This document shows positions 37,614-47,020 of a stretch of 64,000 nt of DNA, one piece after another (position 1 is the stretch's first letter; the number at the start of each line of letters is the position of its first letter). The stretch comes from Natrinema caseinilyticum. GTDB taxonomy: Archaea; Halobacteriota; Halobacteria; Halobacteriales; Natrialbaceae. The DNA lies in the NCBI RefSeq assembly GCF_024227435.1, contig NZ_CP100446.1:651317-715316 (forward strand). The letters are read 5' to 3'. Under the pieces are notes generated by a model. It saw nothing but the letters and a program-made list of their open reading frames with translations, ran no database searches and had not been told where the DNA came from. The position numbers were made by a program, and so were the translations under genes.

Positions 37614-38390
37614 AGCTCGTGCCTCTCCGAGTGGCCCACAGCAGCGATTGGAACCATCTCACACGTTCGCACTCGAGCGTTCGACATAATACAGTGACGA
37701 GACTCGAGGATAATTTCACGCCACGACGATAGTGGGAGATGGATGACTATCTCTGGATTCCCGATCAATATCCGTACCTGCAGTGAGCGATCACAGACCG
37801 CAACATTCTCCGGTCAGTTCGTGCTGCACTCGCGCCTTCGCGAGCGACCCTGTGGGGCGCGAGCGAGAGCGCGCCCGAATGTGGTGCCCCAACCAGCACC
37901 GCGCGGCGCCCTGCCGAGCAAAGCGAGGCGCGAACGGTGTGAGCGCCTCGGCGACCCGCCCGGAGCGAGCGGCCAGCTTTAAGCCGTTTCTCGCGTCCGG
38001 CCCGCGAGGGGCACAACCGAAAACGCGCTTACTGCTGGCGCCGAGATCAGATTCACTTTAGCCCGGAACGGTGAGCGACGCCAGGAGCGAACCGCAGCCT
38101 GGAATGGTCGGTCGCGAGCGACGCGGAGGGCGGCACGCGGCGAGCGGGGCGGGCCGATACCCAAGAGCGAGTAACCAACGCAATAGCATCCCGATCAATC
38201 CACGTGGGTGGGTCTGAAAGGGGCTGACACGCTCGAGGAACCCCGCCGACGCAAGCACCGCAAACCTGAGAGGAGCGCAGCGAGGCCTTCACGAGTGAAA
38301 CGAACGAAGGGCAGCGAGACGCCTGCGTCTCGCCAGGCGCGGGACTCGAGCGTGCCAGGGGCTTTCTAGATCGCGATAACGAGTAACGAG
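37614..38390. other. GC-rich non-coding stretch
   Basis: About 780 bases without a supported gene. From 37830 to 38360 the DNA is very GC-rich, with repeated GAGCGAG/CGCGAG-type words and a segment around 38195-38225 (CACGTGGGTGGGTCTGAAAG) of a kind I recall from other haloarchaeal genomes. Open frames on both strands here are Arg/Ala-rich and typical of chance frames. It may hold a non-coding RNA or a remnant repeat. Confidence 0.4.
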
Positions 38391-38714
38391 TTACTGGCCT
38401 CCAGATGCAAGGTGGAGTCCGACGATACCGACGACAATCACGCCGATACATGCGATCCGAGTGAGAGTGGCCGGTTCATCAAACAGCACGATTCCAAGCG
38501 AAGCAGTTCCAACAGCTCCAATACCTGTCCACACTGCATAGGCTGTCCCCACAGGAAGATCTTTGACAGCCTGTGCCAGCAGAATCATGCTGGCGACGAG
38601 AGCGACGATGGTTCCAAGTGTGGGCCACGGTTTCGAGAATCCATCAGAGTATTCGAGTCCGACTGCCCAAACGATTTCGAACAGCCCGGCGAGTATCAGA
38701 ATATACCACGACAT
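38391..38714 (-). CDS. SMR-family efflux protein (SugE-like)
   Basis: Small multidrug resistance family membrane protein of 107 residues with four membrane helices. Helix 1 has the membrane Glu in LAGLFEIVWAVGLEYSDGF, and helix 3 has the YAVWTGIGAVGTASLGIVLF pattern. The WAVGLEYSDGF segment is typical of the SugE/Gdx branch, which exports guanidinium or quaternary ammonium compounds by proton antiport. The Met at 38714 (MSWYILILAG) is the family start. A PadR-type regulator gene lies 160 bases upstream on the same strand. Confidence 0.9.
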   Translation of the reverse strand: MSWYILILAGLFEIVWAVGLEYSDGFSKPWPTLGTIVALVASMILLAQAVKDLPVGTAYAVWTGIGAVGTASLGIVLFDEPATLTRIACIGVIVVGIVGLHLASGGQ

Positions 38715-38876
38715 TTCAACTCCGGACTTCCTATTCAACCGGGCTATAGTTTCGGTTCTCCGCTAACCCATGACAAATTCTCATACGGATCCTGATACTC
38801 ACTATCAGGAAATTCACGCTCTGTACTGCTCTGTTTGAGGACTGAGACAAAAACACAGACCAATTCTGATCGCGGT

Positions 38877-39155
38877 TTAATCGATGTACTGTGATACCCA
38901 CTCACGCCGATCCTTGATTGCTTGCTCTCCCTCGTCTGTAATCGCGTAGTAGTTTGTGCGCCTGTCGAGTTGTCCTTTTTCGACAAGTTCCTTGTTGACG
39001 ACCGTATCGAGATTCGGATACTGCTGTTCGTGATGGATCTCGTTCAGGTAGTACTCCTCGAGTTTGCCTTTTTCGCCTTCGATCGCGAGGCCATGGGGCT
39101 CGTCTTGGCCGGCGATCACGTACAAGATGTCAACGTTGGAAGTGGGTGAATCCAC
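38877..39155 (-). CDS. PadR-family transcriptional regulator
   Basis: Winged-helix regulator of 92 residues with the PadR core DILYVIAGQDEPHGLAIEGE, then EIHHEQQYPNLDTVVNKELV and EKGQLDRRTNYYAITDEG. The first residues (MDSPTSNV) do not match the usual start seen in the related gene at 62366, where MYDLTGFQRDL precedes the same core. The end may therefore have been altered. It lies upstream of the SMR efflux gene and may repress it, since PadR proteins often control efflux genes; this is inference from position. Confidence 0.8.
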   Translation of the reverse strand: MDSPTSNVDILYVIAGQDEPHGLAIEGEKGKLEEYYLNEIHHEQQYPNLDTVVNKELVEKGQLDRRTNYYAITDEGEQAIKDRREWVSQYID

Positions 39156-39187
39156 TTTGGCGCAGAAAAACTGCCATCACTGATGGC

Positions 39188-39622
39188 TCACTCGTCCCAC
39201 AACCTGGTAATTCGTTCTTCGATCTTATCGAGGACGAGCCGCAGTACATCCCGATGATCGCTTGGCCACGAACTGTCCTCGCCGGGTGTCGGGGCAGTGG
39301 GCGGAGGATGAAAGTGGTCTCGCGTATTGTGAGGGTTCGGATGCCGGTCCCACCGGCACTCCCAGGCGTGATCAGGATGCACCTCTCGGTAATGGATTTT
39401 GAAGTCGTCGTTCGTGTACCAGCGAACAGTGAGACTCGCCTCCGCTACGGTTTCAGGATAGTACGATGGTGCGAGTGTTACACGGAGTTCAAGATGTCCA
39501 CTCGAATCCGTGATCGTCGCTCGAGCGGCCTGTGCTGTGGCTTGGAGACGTGTCTGGAGAAACTCGAGAACTGGGTGGTCGATAGGGGCAGGGCTACGTC
39601 CATCTCCTGCAGGCGGCGTCAT
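39188..39622 (-). CDS. Haloarchaeal hypothetical protein paired with an HTH protein
   Basis: A 144-residue soluble protein with a His/Trp/Pro-rich central part (HYREVHPDHAWECRWDRHPN, then HNTRDHFHPPP) and a helical end (VLRLVLDKIEERITRLW). Proteins of this look recur in haloarchaeal genomes beside small HTH genes. It begins eight bases after the HTH gene stop on the same strand, so the two are one operon. The arrangement could be a regulator-effector or toxin-antitoxin-like pair, but I see no known toxin motif. Function unknown. Confidence 0.7.
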   Translation of the reverse strand: MTPPAGDGRSPAPIDHPVLEFLQTRLQATAQAARATITDSSGHLELRVTLAPSYYPETVAEASLTVRWYTNDDFKIHYREVHPDHAWECRWDRHPNPHNTRDHFHPPPTAPTPGEDSSWPSDHRDVLRLVLDKIEERITRLWDE

Positions 39623-39630
39623 CGATGGGA

Positions 39631-40164
39631 TTACCCGGATGCTTGGTCGGTCTCAGCGCCAGCGCGTTGCTGACGGGCGCGTTCGTAGCGCTTGCGCTCA
39701 TCTCGAGCGGTCGCCCAGTCGGCAAGGTCGCTATACACATCGTCGATTGTCTGTTCGTCGCTCGTCTCTGCAGCATCGACAGCGTCGACAGCTGCCGGTG
39801 TCGTGGCATCGTACGTTTCTTCGTAATCGGTAATCCGTGTCGTGAGGTTGCGGACGTGCTCTTGGAGTTCGTCGACGGTGTGCTCGGCAGCAAGTTGGTT
39901 GATGCGCCGCCACTGGAAGTATGCATCATTGCGCTCGTAGGTCGTCGGATGGCCGTCGTGGCGCGTGACGATCCCGAGGTCGCTGAACCAGCCTAGATAT
40001 TTTCGAGCGGTCTTTGGGTCGCACTCGGCTTGCTCTGCGATAGCGCTCGCCGTTGCAGGCTCGCGGGTCCGAAGGATCGTCCCGTAGATGCGCTGTTCAA
40101 CATCGTCGTCACGAAACGCATCCTCAAAGAATGGGGGGCCATCTGGAGACTCTGTATTGGACAT
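39631..40164 (-). CDS. HTH domain protein
   Basis: A 177-residue protein. The N-terminal half has a winged helix-turn-helix (REPATASAIAEQAECDPKTA, then RKYLGWFSDLGIVTRHDG) typical of small haloarchaeal DNA-binding proteins. The C-terminal half is helical and acidic, with a possible coiled coil (VDELQEHVRNLTTRITDYEE) and an Asp/Arg-rich end. It is the first gene of a two-gene operon with the His/Trp-rich hypothetical protein and may autoregulate it. The start at 40164 is supported by the acidic lead into the HTH. Confidence 0.8.
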   Translation of the reverse strand: MSNTESPDGPPFFEDAFRDDDVEQRIYGTILRTREPATASAIAEQAECDPKTARKYLGWFSDLGIVTRHDGHPTTYERNDAYFQWRRINQLAAEHTVDELQEHVRNLTTRITDYEETYDATTPAAVDAVDAAETSDEQTIDDVYSDLADWATARDERKRYERARQQRAGAETDQASG

Positions 40165-40374
40165 ACTCGATCTTGCGTGGCTACCGATATAATTCTTACT
40201 TCGAGGAATAGTTTCCTGAGTAGATGAGGCCGGGTGTCCGTATCACTCCTTCTGTATTCTCCATAATTTCACGACTCATTCTGGCAAAGATTGTACTACA
40301 ATGAAGAATGAACAACGGAAGGTTATATTGATAGCTGATGGCTACCTCTCGCCAGTCTGTGAGCCTGTTCGCAG

Positions 40375-40713
40375 TTACCACGTTGGCTTCACTTTGAACG
40401 TATCTGGTTCATCAACAGGATAGGGATGACTCTGATTCGTCGCCAGTGACGCTGGCCGTGCGAGGCGGTTGATCAGCTCCTCACGGACGTCCTGGCGAGA
40501 CATCGTCTGTTCGTGCCAGCCAAGCCGTTCATCATAATGGTGCTTCCTGAAGAGTTGACCAGTCGTCTCGGCGGCGATGTACTGGGTTTGGTTGACTCCC
40601 CAAACGTTCGACGATCGATACTCGGCACCGACGTCTGCATGCGTGAGTTCGACGAGAACACACTCGACGAACGAAATGAGTGACTCTCGACACCGATCGG
40701 TCGGAACGCGCAA
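40375..40713 (-). CDS. Hypothetical protein, possibly N-terminally truncated
   Basis: A 112-codon frame. The middle (YRSSNVWGVNQTQYIAAETT followed by GQLFRKHHYDERLGWHEQTM) and end (PVDEPDTFKVKPTW) look like a real protein. The beginning (MRVPTDRCRESL) lacks a clear start context, and the frame continues upstream only to a nearby stop. I recognise no family. It may be the C-terminal part of a larger haloarchaeal protein. Confidence 0.4.
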   Translation of the reverse strand: MRVPTDRCRESLISFVECVLVELTHADVGAEYRSSNVWGVNQTQYIAAETTGQLFRKHHYDERLGWHEQTMSRQDVREELINRLARPASLATNQSHPYPVDEPDTFKVKPTW

Positions 40714-40971
40714 CTCGAGGCCAGACTAGGGTGGTTCAGTGGGCTGTCGGTGAGTTGGTGTTCGGTCAATACCACGATCTTGTGGGTGCTGTCGCTCAGT
40801 GGTCATTCGCTATCTCGGGGCAGTTCGACCGCCCCGCACCCATCCCTGGGACAAAAAACGAGATCACAGTCGCGACGATATCGGTAGATCGGTGCTCTGT
40901 TTCTTTATTCTGAACGGCTCACGAAACTCGTGACAAGTACAGGTAGTATGCTTATCAGACGAAAGGCCGTC

Positions 40972-41769
40972 CTAGACCAGTGAGATTAAAATAACAACAC
41001 TGCCGCCAATACCAGCAAGAATACCAACCCCACGTGCCAGTCGCCCACCCCACGCAACCGTCCGTTCGAGCGAGAGCACAACCGCGATGAGCGCCATCCA
41101 GACGATATTCATCGAGCCCACGATCACCATGAATGCGAACAGGGCCCAACAACACCCAACACAGAAGACACTGAACTGCCAGCTCATTCGGACGGCACCA
41201 CGCACCCCCGGCCGGTAGTGGCCCAGAAGGAATCCGAGCGGTGACCGGCAATACCGCAGACATCGGTACTTGTATGGTGAGAGCTGGTACCCCGATAAGA
41301 GTAGCAACGACCCACCCATTAAGAGCCCGCCATGGGCGTTCGCGAGGCTGACGATCGGCACCAGCACATTGACAACAAGCGGGACAACTCCTGTTACCGT
41401 CCAAACGAGTGCATACGTCCCGATAAATGCCCCAACTCGCATTGCTTTACCCGCGGTCGTCGTCCCTTCAAGTGTCTCGGCGTATAGCCGGAAGAGCGGG
41501 ACCGACGACGGGTACATCATAGCGACCATCATAACCCCCCACATGAACAGGTACAGGCAGATACCAGTCAACCCGTTCGAGAGCGCCATCGCTTCCGGTG
41601 CTCCCGGGTCGGACATGTGAATTTCCATACCCATCTGTCCGCCGGGCATCGGGAGCCAGCGACCGATGACTGCCGCCCACGCCAACAGCGCGATTACATA
41701 GGTAACGACCGCGATAATCGGGATGCGCCGGTGGGTAATTCGATCCCGAAATGAGTCATGTGTCCCCAT
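40972..41769 (-). CDS. DUF2182 integral membrane protein
   Basis: Membrane protein of 265 residues with about seven helices. The family motif WGVMMVAMMYPSSVPLF and the later CVGCCWALFAF motif are both present. Met and Cys residues in the membrane suggest copper or another soft metal as ligand. The ATG at 41769 (MGTHDSFRDR) is preferred; the 30 upstream codons overlap the start of the intergenic region and are basic. The DUF1326 gene lies directly upstream; this pair is commonly adjacent in bacteria and archaea. The biochemical role is not established. Confidence 0.87.
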   Translation of the reverse strand: MGTHDSFRDRITHRRIPIIAVVTYVIALLAWAAVIGRWLPMPGGQMGMEIHMSDPGAPEAMALSNGLTGICLYLFMWGVMMVAMMYPSSVPLFRLYAETLEGTTTAGKAMRVGAFIGTYALVWTVTGVVPLVVNVLVPIVSLANAHGGLLMGGSLLLLSGYQLSPYKYRCLRYCRSPLGFLLGHYRPGVRGAVRMSWQFSVFCVGCCWALFAFMVIVGSMNIVWMALIAVVLSLERTVAWGGRLARGVGILAGIGGSVVILISLV

Positions 41770-41801
41770 GATTGATTGACAATATCGCTGTCCTTCCGCT
41801 C

Positions 41802-42413
41802 TCAGGAGTTCGCTAATTCGAAGTCGCCGAGATAGGCGTTGTTTCCGGAGACGTCCCACGTGAACTGGTCGTCGTAGGAGACGGTGGCTGTGGTTGACTT
41901 TCCGGTCTGTACTTCCGTACTCTTCGTCAGTGGGTGAGGCGAGATCGTACCGACCTCCTCGTTGAATCCGACCGCACCGCTCGCATCCATTTCGATGGCG
42001 TCCCCAATCTCGACGGAGAAATCCGTCCCCTCCCGCGAGAAGCTGATCGGAACGGTTGTAACGTCGGCGGATCGGACGTGCGTGTCAGCGACGGGTGCCC
42101 AGATGCCACCGGCGCGGCCGGAGTAGATATCCTCGAGCGCCTCGCGCTGGCTGTCGTTGGCTGTCTCGTCGAGGAGTAACACGATGTCCCACTCCGTCTC
42201 GGGTGCGAACATGACCCCCTCATCCGTCGAGATGAGCATGCCGACATCTACCCCGCTCAGGTCGACGTCGCCGTAGCTTCCTTCCTCAATATGCCACGCC
42301 AGTGAGACGGTACAGACGTCATCGTCCGGCGATTCCATCCATACACACTGGCATGCAACATCGCAGTTGCAGGCTTCAACGTAATCTCCTTTGATGGTCC
42401 ATTCTTGTGTCAT
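41802..42413 (-). CDS. DUF1326 protein
   Basis: Soluble protein of 203 residues. The N-terminus carries the family Cys cluster EACNCDVACQC (Cys15, 17, 21, 23), followed by a beta-rich domain with WHIEEGSYGDVDLSGVDVGM and SGRAGGIWAPVAD. The Cys cluster suggests metal binding. It is the first gene of a two-gene operon with the DUF2182 membrane protein, 32 bases apart, so a joint role in metal handling is likely. Start at 42413 (MTQEWTIKGDYVEACNC) is clear. Confidence 0.88.
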   Translation of the reverse strand: MTQEWTIKGDYVEACNCDVACQCVWMESPDDDVCTVSLAWHIEEGSYGDVDLSGVDVGMLISTDEGVMFAPETEWDIVLLLDETANDSQREALEDIYSGRAGGIWAPVADTHVRSADVTTVPISFSREGTDFSVEIGDAIEMDASGAVGFNEEVGTISPHPLTKSTEVQTGKSTTATVSYDDQFTWDVSGNNAYLGDFELANS

Positions 42414-43549
42414 TGACGAATACCGTGTGATACGGCATCAAGCAGCATGATAAAGCTATCCGGTGAAAATATGGTATCTGGTGGGATCACGCCGTTGAAA
42501 ATTCTATTTGACTGCAGATGTGTCTCATGAGTAAACATACGTGCATGTTATCTCGTTCGCTTGTACTGACCGATCACCACCTTCGCAGGTCGGGTTCGAT
42601 CTCGTGCGACATTCGCGCTGTGTATTCAGCACGACGCCTGAGAATCGTCGTCGATTATGGGTTTCAACGAGGCCGACGAGATCGATATCGGTCTTCCAGT
42701 CGGCCACCACTCCTCAGACGCTGCACCGGCGTGACTATCTTCGATACTCGATTGCGTACCGACAGCCTTCCTCGAGTGACGCGGCAGTAGTGAATTTAGT
42801 GGGGGAGTTCGATTCGAGCGTAGTTTCCCGGTAATCGTCATTGCAACTTGTTTGTTCTTTCTTGCTGTTTTGGACCCGCACTGTACCACGTATTCCGCCT
42901 CCCAGAAGGTGTGATATCGTGTCAGTAGGGCGGATTCTACTGATGCTAGTAGTTTCATTCACCGTTCGATTTTATTATATCATCGCATTTAATATAATAT
43001 AAAATATTAGAGACTTAGGACTATATTATCGCTCTGATCCAGGCAACCGCGAAACGATCCCCATCCTTCAAGCTGTATGAGGTTCTCTGTCAAAGTGCGA
43101 CCGACGAGCGTGGTGACGTACTGAGTAGCACCACTGATAACTCGCCGGTCGCTGTCATACTCCTACCTCCGTAACTCCCTGCGATTGCGGATTCGTCCGA
43201 CTACTTCGAGCCGTTCTCGAGGGTGAGCGTACTCGGGCTTTTTCGTGAGTAAGGCGACAGTCCGATGTGGGAAGACACGCTCAATGGTGTGGTCCCTTTC
43301 TTAGTGAAACCGGTCCTTCCGGACCATCTTCTCTTCAGCGTCTTTCCTGCGGACTTTCGGGAGACGATTCTCGAGTTCGAATTGGAGGGCCCGTTTCGTC
43401 TATTTAGAATCGTAACTCTTGGAGAATAGGTAACGAGCTATCGCTCTACCGAAAGTGGTACGGATGCTTCCGGTAGTTACGTGTATTGTTGTCACCATCG
43501 ATAGCAATCGACCATACCCGATAGTATCGGTTGGCCAACAAGCTAATGG
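42414..43549. other. Gene-poor region with coding remnants
   Basis: More than 1.1 kb without an intact gene. On the minus strand at about 43200-43425 a decayed frame reads LQFELENRLPKVRRKDAEEK, an in-frame stop, then ERVFPHRTVALLTKKPEYAH and PRERLEVVGRIRNRR. It looks like a former protein that I cannot identify. The 42950-43030 part is strongly AT-rich. Open frames at 42518-42962 are chance frames. Confidence 0.4.
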
Positions 43550-43560
43550 GGTGTGATCCC

Positions 43561-43756
43561 AAACCACCAAGTGGCGAGGAGGTCGGTTCAGTCGCTACCC
43601 CGACACAACCCATGGCTTCGAGACATACACCCTCGCCCTCCCGAGATCGTTCCATCGTGAAGCCGATAGCCACATTGTCACCCGATCTCGGAACCCAACA
43701 TTGCCATATCGCACAAGAAATGGGCGACTCCAACGCCGACCCCTGTCGGCGTTTCA
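43561..43756 (+). ncRNA. Structured non-coding element, copy A
   Basis: Non-coding element similar over about 190 bases to copy B at 49125-49320. It holds a 9-base-pair stem, CCGAGATCG (43641-43649) with CGATCTCGG (43683-43691). Inside is a second short stem GTGA/TCAC. A perfect 3' hairpin, AACGCCGAC-CCCT-GTCGGCGTT (43732-43753), is followed by a T-containing tail. An upstream stem GTGGCGA/TCGCTAC is also possible. The last hairpin and the tail suggest transcription on the plus strand. It could also be a mobile-element-derived repeat. I cannot match it to a known RNA family. Confidence 0.5.
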
Positions 43757-44410
43757 TTACCAAGTAAAATATTCTATAGATTCCAAAACTTGATAACTGA
43801 CTTGGTGGTAGGATGGCGTGCGCACTGGAAGGTGCGCCACAGAAGAGGAATCTGCACGCACAGAGTAGTCCTTTCTGTGCCTCACGCGGCTTCCTAGAAG
43901 GGGCAGTCTCACCTCGGGGGGAGGGGATTTAAAATCCATGTGGCCGCTTTTGATCAATCATTCAGTTGCTGGTACGACAAAACAACGGCATTGAACTTCA
44001 ACCGAAGTTGAAAAGTAATTTCGGGGATTTCTAAAATGAATAGAAGTTGGTTGGACGGTCTTCGTGACAGAGTCGGGATATAGAGGGGAATGTCGGACCC
44101 ATACTACGGAATCTGGTGACACGGTGGGGCGGACAATTGCTGTCTCATTAGACACGATACTGCACTAATATTGACGAAAGTGGACGGATAGCTTGCCACG
44201 GTATCGATTCATCGAACGCACCAGCGACCGTGAGGATTCAAAATTCTAGTTTGAAGTCCCGGTCAGCGGTAAGTATCTATAGCAGACTTTCAAAGACTAC
44301 TATAGATGTCGTTACGGACCCACTCACCCAGTAGCCATTAGTGGAGTCCTGAAGCTCGTGTATAAACAGTTATTAGCGTATTGGGAAACTCTCGAGCAAA
44401 GACCTCCTAA
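43757..44410. other. Intergenic AT-rich region before the MFS gene
   Basis: About 650 bases with no supported gene. The segment around 43795-43940 has GC-rich words (GGTGCGCC, CTCGGGGGGAGGGG) between AT-rich flanks. TGTATAAACAG near 44359 is a possible TATA element, about 45 bases ahead of the MFS start. Short open frames here lack family resemblance. Confidence 0.35.
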
Positions 44411-45622
44411 ATGGCTATCATCGATTCTGTTGTAACAGAAGGCAAGGAACTGTGGCAAGGAGGCAAAGGACCGTCACTTGTTACGATTGCGAGTGGGTGG
44501 GGGTTACTCCTTGGAACACGGATGATCTATCCCGTCCTTCTCCCGTACTTTCGTAATTCGTTCGACCTCAGTCTCACAATCGCCGGACTACTCATAACGA
44601 TTCTCTGGCTTGGTTCGGCGGTCGGTCAATTACCGGGCGGCATCCTCGCCGATCGATACAGCGAGCGGATCGTCATGGCTGGAAGTGCGGTCATCGTCGG
44701 ATTTGCGCTCATCCTTGTAGTTACCGCCCCATCAGCGAGTATCCTGTTTGCCGCAACAGGGATAGTCGGACTCGGACAATCCCTCTATCCCATTGCCCGA
44801 ATCACCTTCCTTTCGCACATGTATCCCGATCGGATAGGGAGTGCTCTCGGCGTCACGATGGCCACGGGCGACCTTGGACAAACGATCCTCCCCCCGATTG
44901 CGGGTGTGCTTGCGGTAATGGTCACCTGGCAAGCGGGGTTGAGTTTTCTGATCCCACTTCTCCTCGTAGTTGGGATCGGGATCGTGGTGGCACTACCGGT
45001 TCAAGAACAAGCAGACGACGGGGAAGATACCCTCTCTGCCGAACGTGCACGTCTGATTTTCTCCGAACTTCGTGAATCAAACCTGGGGTTCGTGACGATT
45101 ATCCTCATCTTGTTCTTCTTGATCTGGCAATCGTTTACGGGACTCTACCCGACGTATCTGGTCGAAGTGAAAGGGTTGTCGTCATCGACAGCCGGGTTGC
45201 TGTTCAGCACCTTCTTCGCCTTCGGGGTCGTCGTCAAACCACTGGCTGGTGCTGCGTATGATCGAATCGGAATGCGAAGTGCACTCGTGATCGTCTTAGC
45301 TGGACCCGTCGTTGGTCTTGGATTGCTCCCGTTTATCGAGGGAGTCTGGGCACTCGTCGGTATTACTGCAATAGTGAGTACGATGCTTGGTTCAGGGGCT
45401 ATTACCCAATCCTTCTTAGCCAATGCATTTTCCGCAGAGATCAGAGGTACCGGGCTTGGTATCGTCCGAACGATAACCGCGATTATCGGAGCTACCGGCC
45501 CGGTCCTCTTTGGTGCAATCGCGGATCGGGGTTATTTCGACGAGGGATACCTGTTATTAGCCGCAGTACTGGCCGTCGTGATCCTGCTCACGCTTCGCCT
45601 TCCGAAATCCGCCTCCGGGTAG
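44411..45622 (+). CDS. MFS transporter
   Basis: Major facilitator superfamily protein of 403 residues with twelve predicted helices. The helix 2-3 loop carries QLPGGILADRYSERIV, a form of the family motif GxLaDrxGr, and there is an equivalent AGAAYDRIGMRSA in the second half. The middle loop (VQEQADDGEDTLSAERARL) is cytoplasmic and acidic. It is likely a proton- or sodium-coupled antiporter or organic-acid transporter; sequence alone does not decide. It is complete, unlike the fragment at 32681-33066, to which it is only distantly related. Confidence 0.9.
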   Translation: MAIIDSVVTEGKELWQGGKGPSLVTIASGWGLLLGTRMIYPVLLPYFRNSFDLSLTIAGLLITILWLGSAVGQLPGGILADRYSERIVMAGSAVIVGFALILVVTAPSASILFAATGIVGLGQSLYPIARITFLSHMYPDRIGSALGVTMATGDLGQTILPPIAGVLAVMVTWQAGLSFLIPLLLVVGIGIVVALPVQEQADDGEDTLSAERARLIFSELRESNLGFVTIILILFFLIWQSFTGLYPTYLVEVKGLSSSTAGLLFSTFFAFGVVVKPLAGAAYDRIGMRSALVIVLAGPVVGLGLLPFIEGVWALVGITAIVSTMLGSGAITQSFLANAFSAEIRGTGLGIVRTITAIIGATGPVLFGAIADRGYFDEGYLLLAAVLAVVILLTLRLPKSASG

Positions 45623-45779
45623 TCACCCATCGAAACGAAGTCTAGAACTGGCAGTTCTATCCGAGATACACATTGTGTATCTTGCACGAGCGCTATCGAT
45701 CCCCCATATTCTGTCGTGACCCGCGTGACCGATACAGAGGTTGTATCTTGCAGCACACCTCCCTGCTCAGGAGCCGTAT

Positions 45780-45900
45780 TCCGGCGGGACAAATCGTCGG
45801 TATCGAGGGCCTGGCCCTACGCCCCAACGAAACCGACCCCTATCAGAACGCGTTGTTCCAGTTGCTCGGCGTCTTCGCGGAAATGGAGGCGATTGTCTTT
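45780..45900 (+). pseudogene. Serine recombinase (resolvase) remnant
   Basis: A short frame reads PAGQIVGIEGLALRPNETDP and YQNALFQLLGVFAEMEA, matching the segment of serine resolvases between the catalytic domain and the long helix (usually SEGL-x-LRPD-x-DPYQNALFxLLGVFAE). The catalytic serine region, the rest of the helix and the HTH are absent. It is a relic of a mobile element, just upstream of the DUF429 gene promoter. Confidence 0.6.
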
Positions 45901-45934
45901 CTGGTTTTAACTGTCCCCCCGGCTATGAGAGCGT

Positions 45935-46654
45935 ATGTCCGCACAAGATAAGACCGTCGTCGGCGTCGATGCCTGCCCTGTTGGGTGGTTTGCGACAGTG
46001 ATAGATGCCGACGGCGTCAGAACGAGAACCTACGAAGCGTTCGAGGAACTCAACGATCTCTACGCTGAAGCAGATCGTATTCTCGTCGATATCCCCATCG
46101 GACTTCCAAAAGACGAGCGACGCCGATGTGATGAGGACGCTCGTGATCTCCTCGGTAGCCGAGGCCTCTCGGTCTTCTACCCGCCGTGTCGAACCGCGGC
46201 TGAACACTCTGACTACCAGCAGGCGAGTGACGAACATCGCGACAAGATTGGCAACGGGCTCTCTCAACAAGCTCACAGTATCGGTCCAAAGATCCTGGAG
46301 GTCGCCGACGTTGTTGGAGAACGTTACGATGGGGTGGTACGCGAGAGTCACCCCGAACTCTGTTTCGCCACGTTGAACGGTCAACCGATCGCCTATTCAA
46401 AGTCCTCAGACCGAGGTCGCGGCCTCCGGATGAAGTTGCTCAGTGACGAACTCGAGGACGCCGAAGAACGCTATCGGGATGCACGCGAGGAATACCTCCT
46501 CGAGGAGGTCCGCAGAGACGACATCCTCGACTCCATGGTGCTCGCCGTTGGCGCGCGGAAAGGGGACCTGACCACAGTTCCGACAAACCCCTCGCCGGAT
46601 GAACCGCGAATCTACTATCCGGACTTCGACGTTCCGGTAGTAGAGACCGAATGA
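45935..46654 (+). CDS. DUF429 domain protein
   Basis: A 239-residue protein of the DUF429 family, predicted to have an RNase H-like fold. Conserved acidic segments are visible: VGVDACPVGW at the N-terminus, ILVDIPIGLP, ESHPELCFATLNGQ, and DDILDSMVLAVGAR near the C-terminus. They could form a metal-dependent nuclease site, but activity has not been firmly shown for the family. TTTTAACT near 45905 lies about 28 bases before the ATG, which fits a leaderless transcript. The gene is complete and single. Confidence 0.87.
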   Translation: MSAQDKTVVGVDACPVGWFATVIDADGVRTRTYEAFEELNDLYAEADRILVDIPIGLPKDERRRCDEDARDLLGSRGLSVFYPPCRTAAEHSDYQQASDEHRDKIGNGLSQQAHSIGPKILEVADVVGERYDGVVRESHPELCFATLNGQPIAYSKSSDRGRGLRMKLLSDELEDAEERYRDAREEYLLEEVRRDDILDSMVLAVGARKGDLTTVPTNPSPDEPRIYYPDFDVPVVETE

Positions 46655-47020
46655 CTCCGAACTCGTTGAAGCCAAAAACCGGGTCTTGTTGAAACGTCGT
46701 TCTTTCGATTGTGATTCAGAGGAACGACGAACCCTTCGGAGAGACCTCGAAGAGAATCAGATCTACGTGTTCTGCGCTCAGAGGATGGCCTCGAGCAACG
46801 TCACGACGACTAACTCCGAGTTAGAAAAGCGAAGCCAGCAGCGCGAGACACCTGTTGTCCTCGGGAAACAGTTCACGCCACGTCTCGAGCACGCACCGCC
46901 GACGACCGCTCGAGCGAGAGACCCACGAGTAAGGAGACGGCAAGCACAACCGCCGACACAGTCGAACCGTGGTCCAGTAACCCGATTATTGCCCGGTCGG
47001 GCAGTGTATAGCGTCCATGG
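46655..47020. other. Intergenic region with possible membrane-protein relic
   Basis: About 365 bases. On the minus strand near 46875-47010 a frame reads DRAIIGLLDHGSTVSAVVLA and VSLLVGLSLERSSA, which looks like one membrane helix with a charged end, without the rest of a gene. It may be a relic. Nothing else is supported. Confidence 0.35.

Noticed and set aside
42518..42962. Overlapping open frames of 60-110 codons on both strands
   Set aside because: Ser/Arg-rich with no conserved-looking segments or start context; treated as non-coding.
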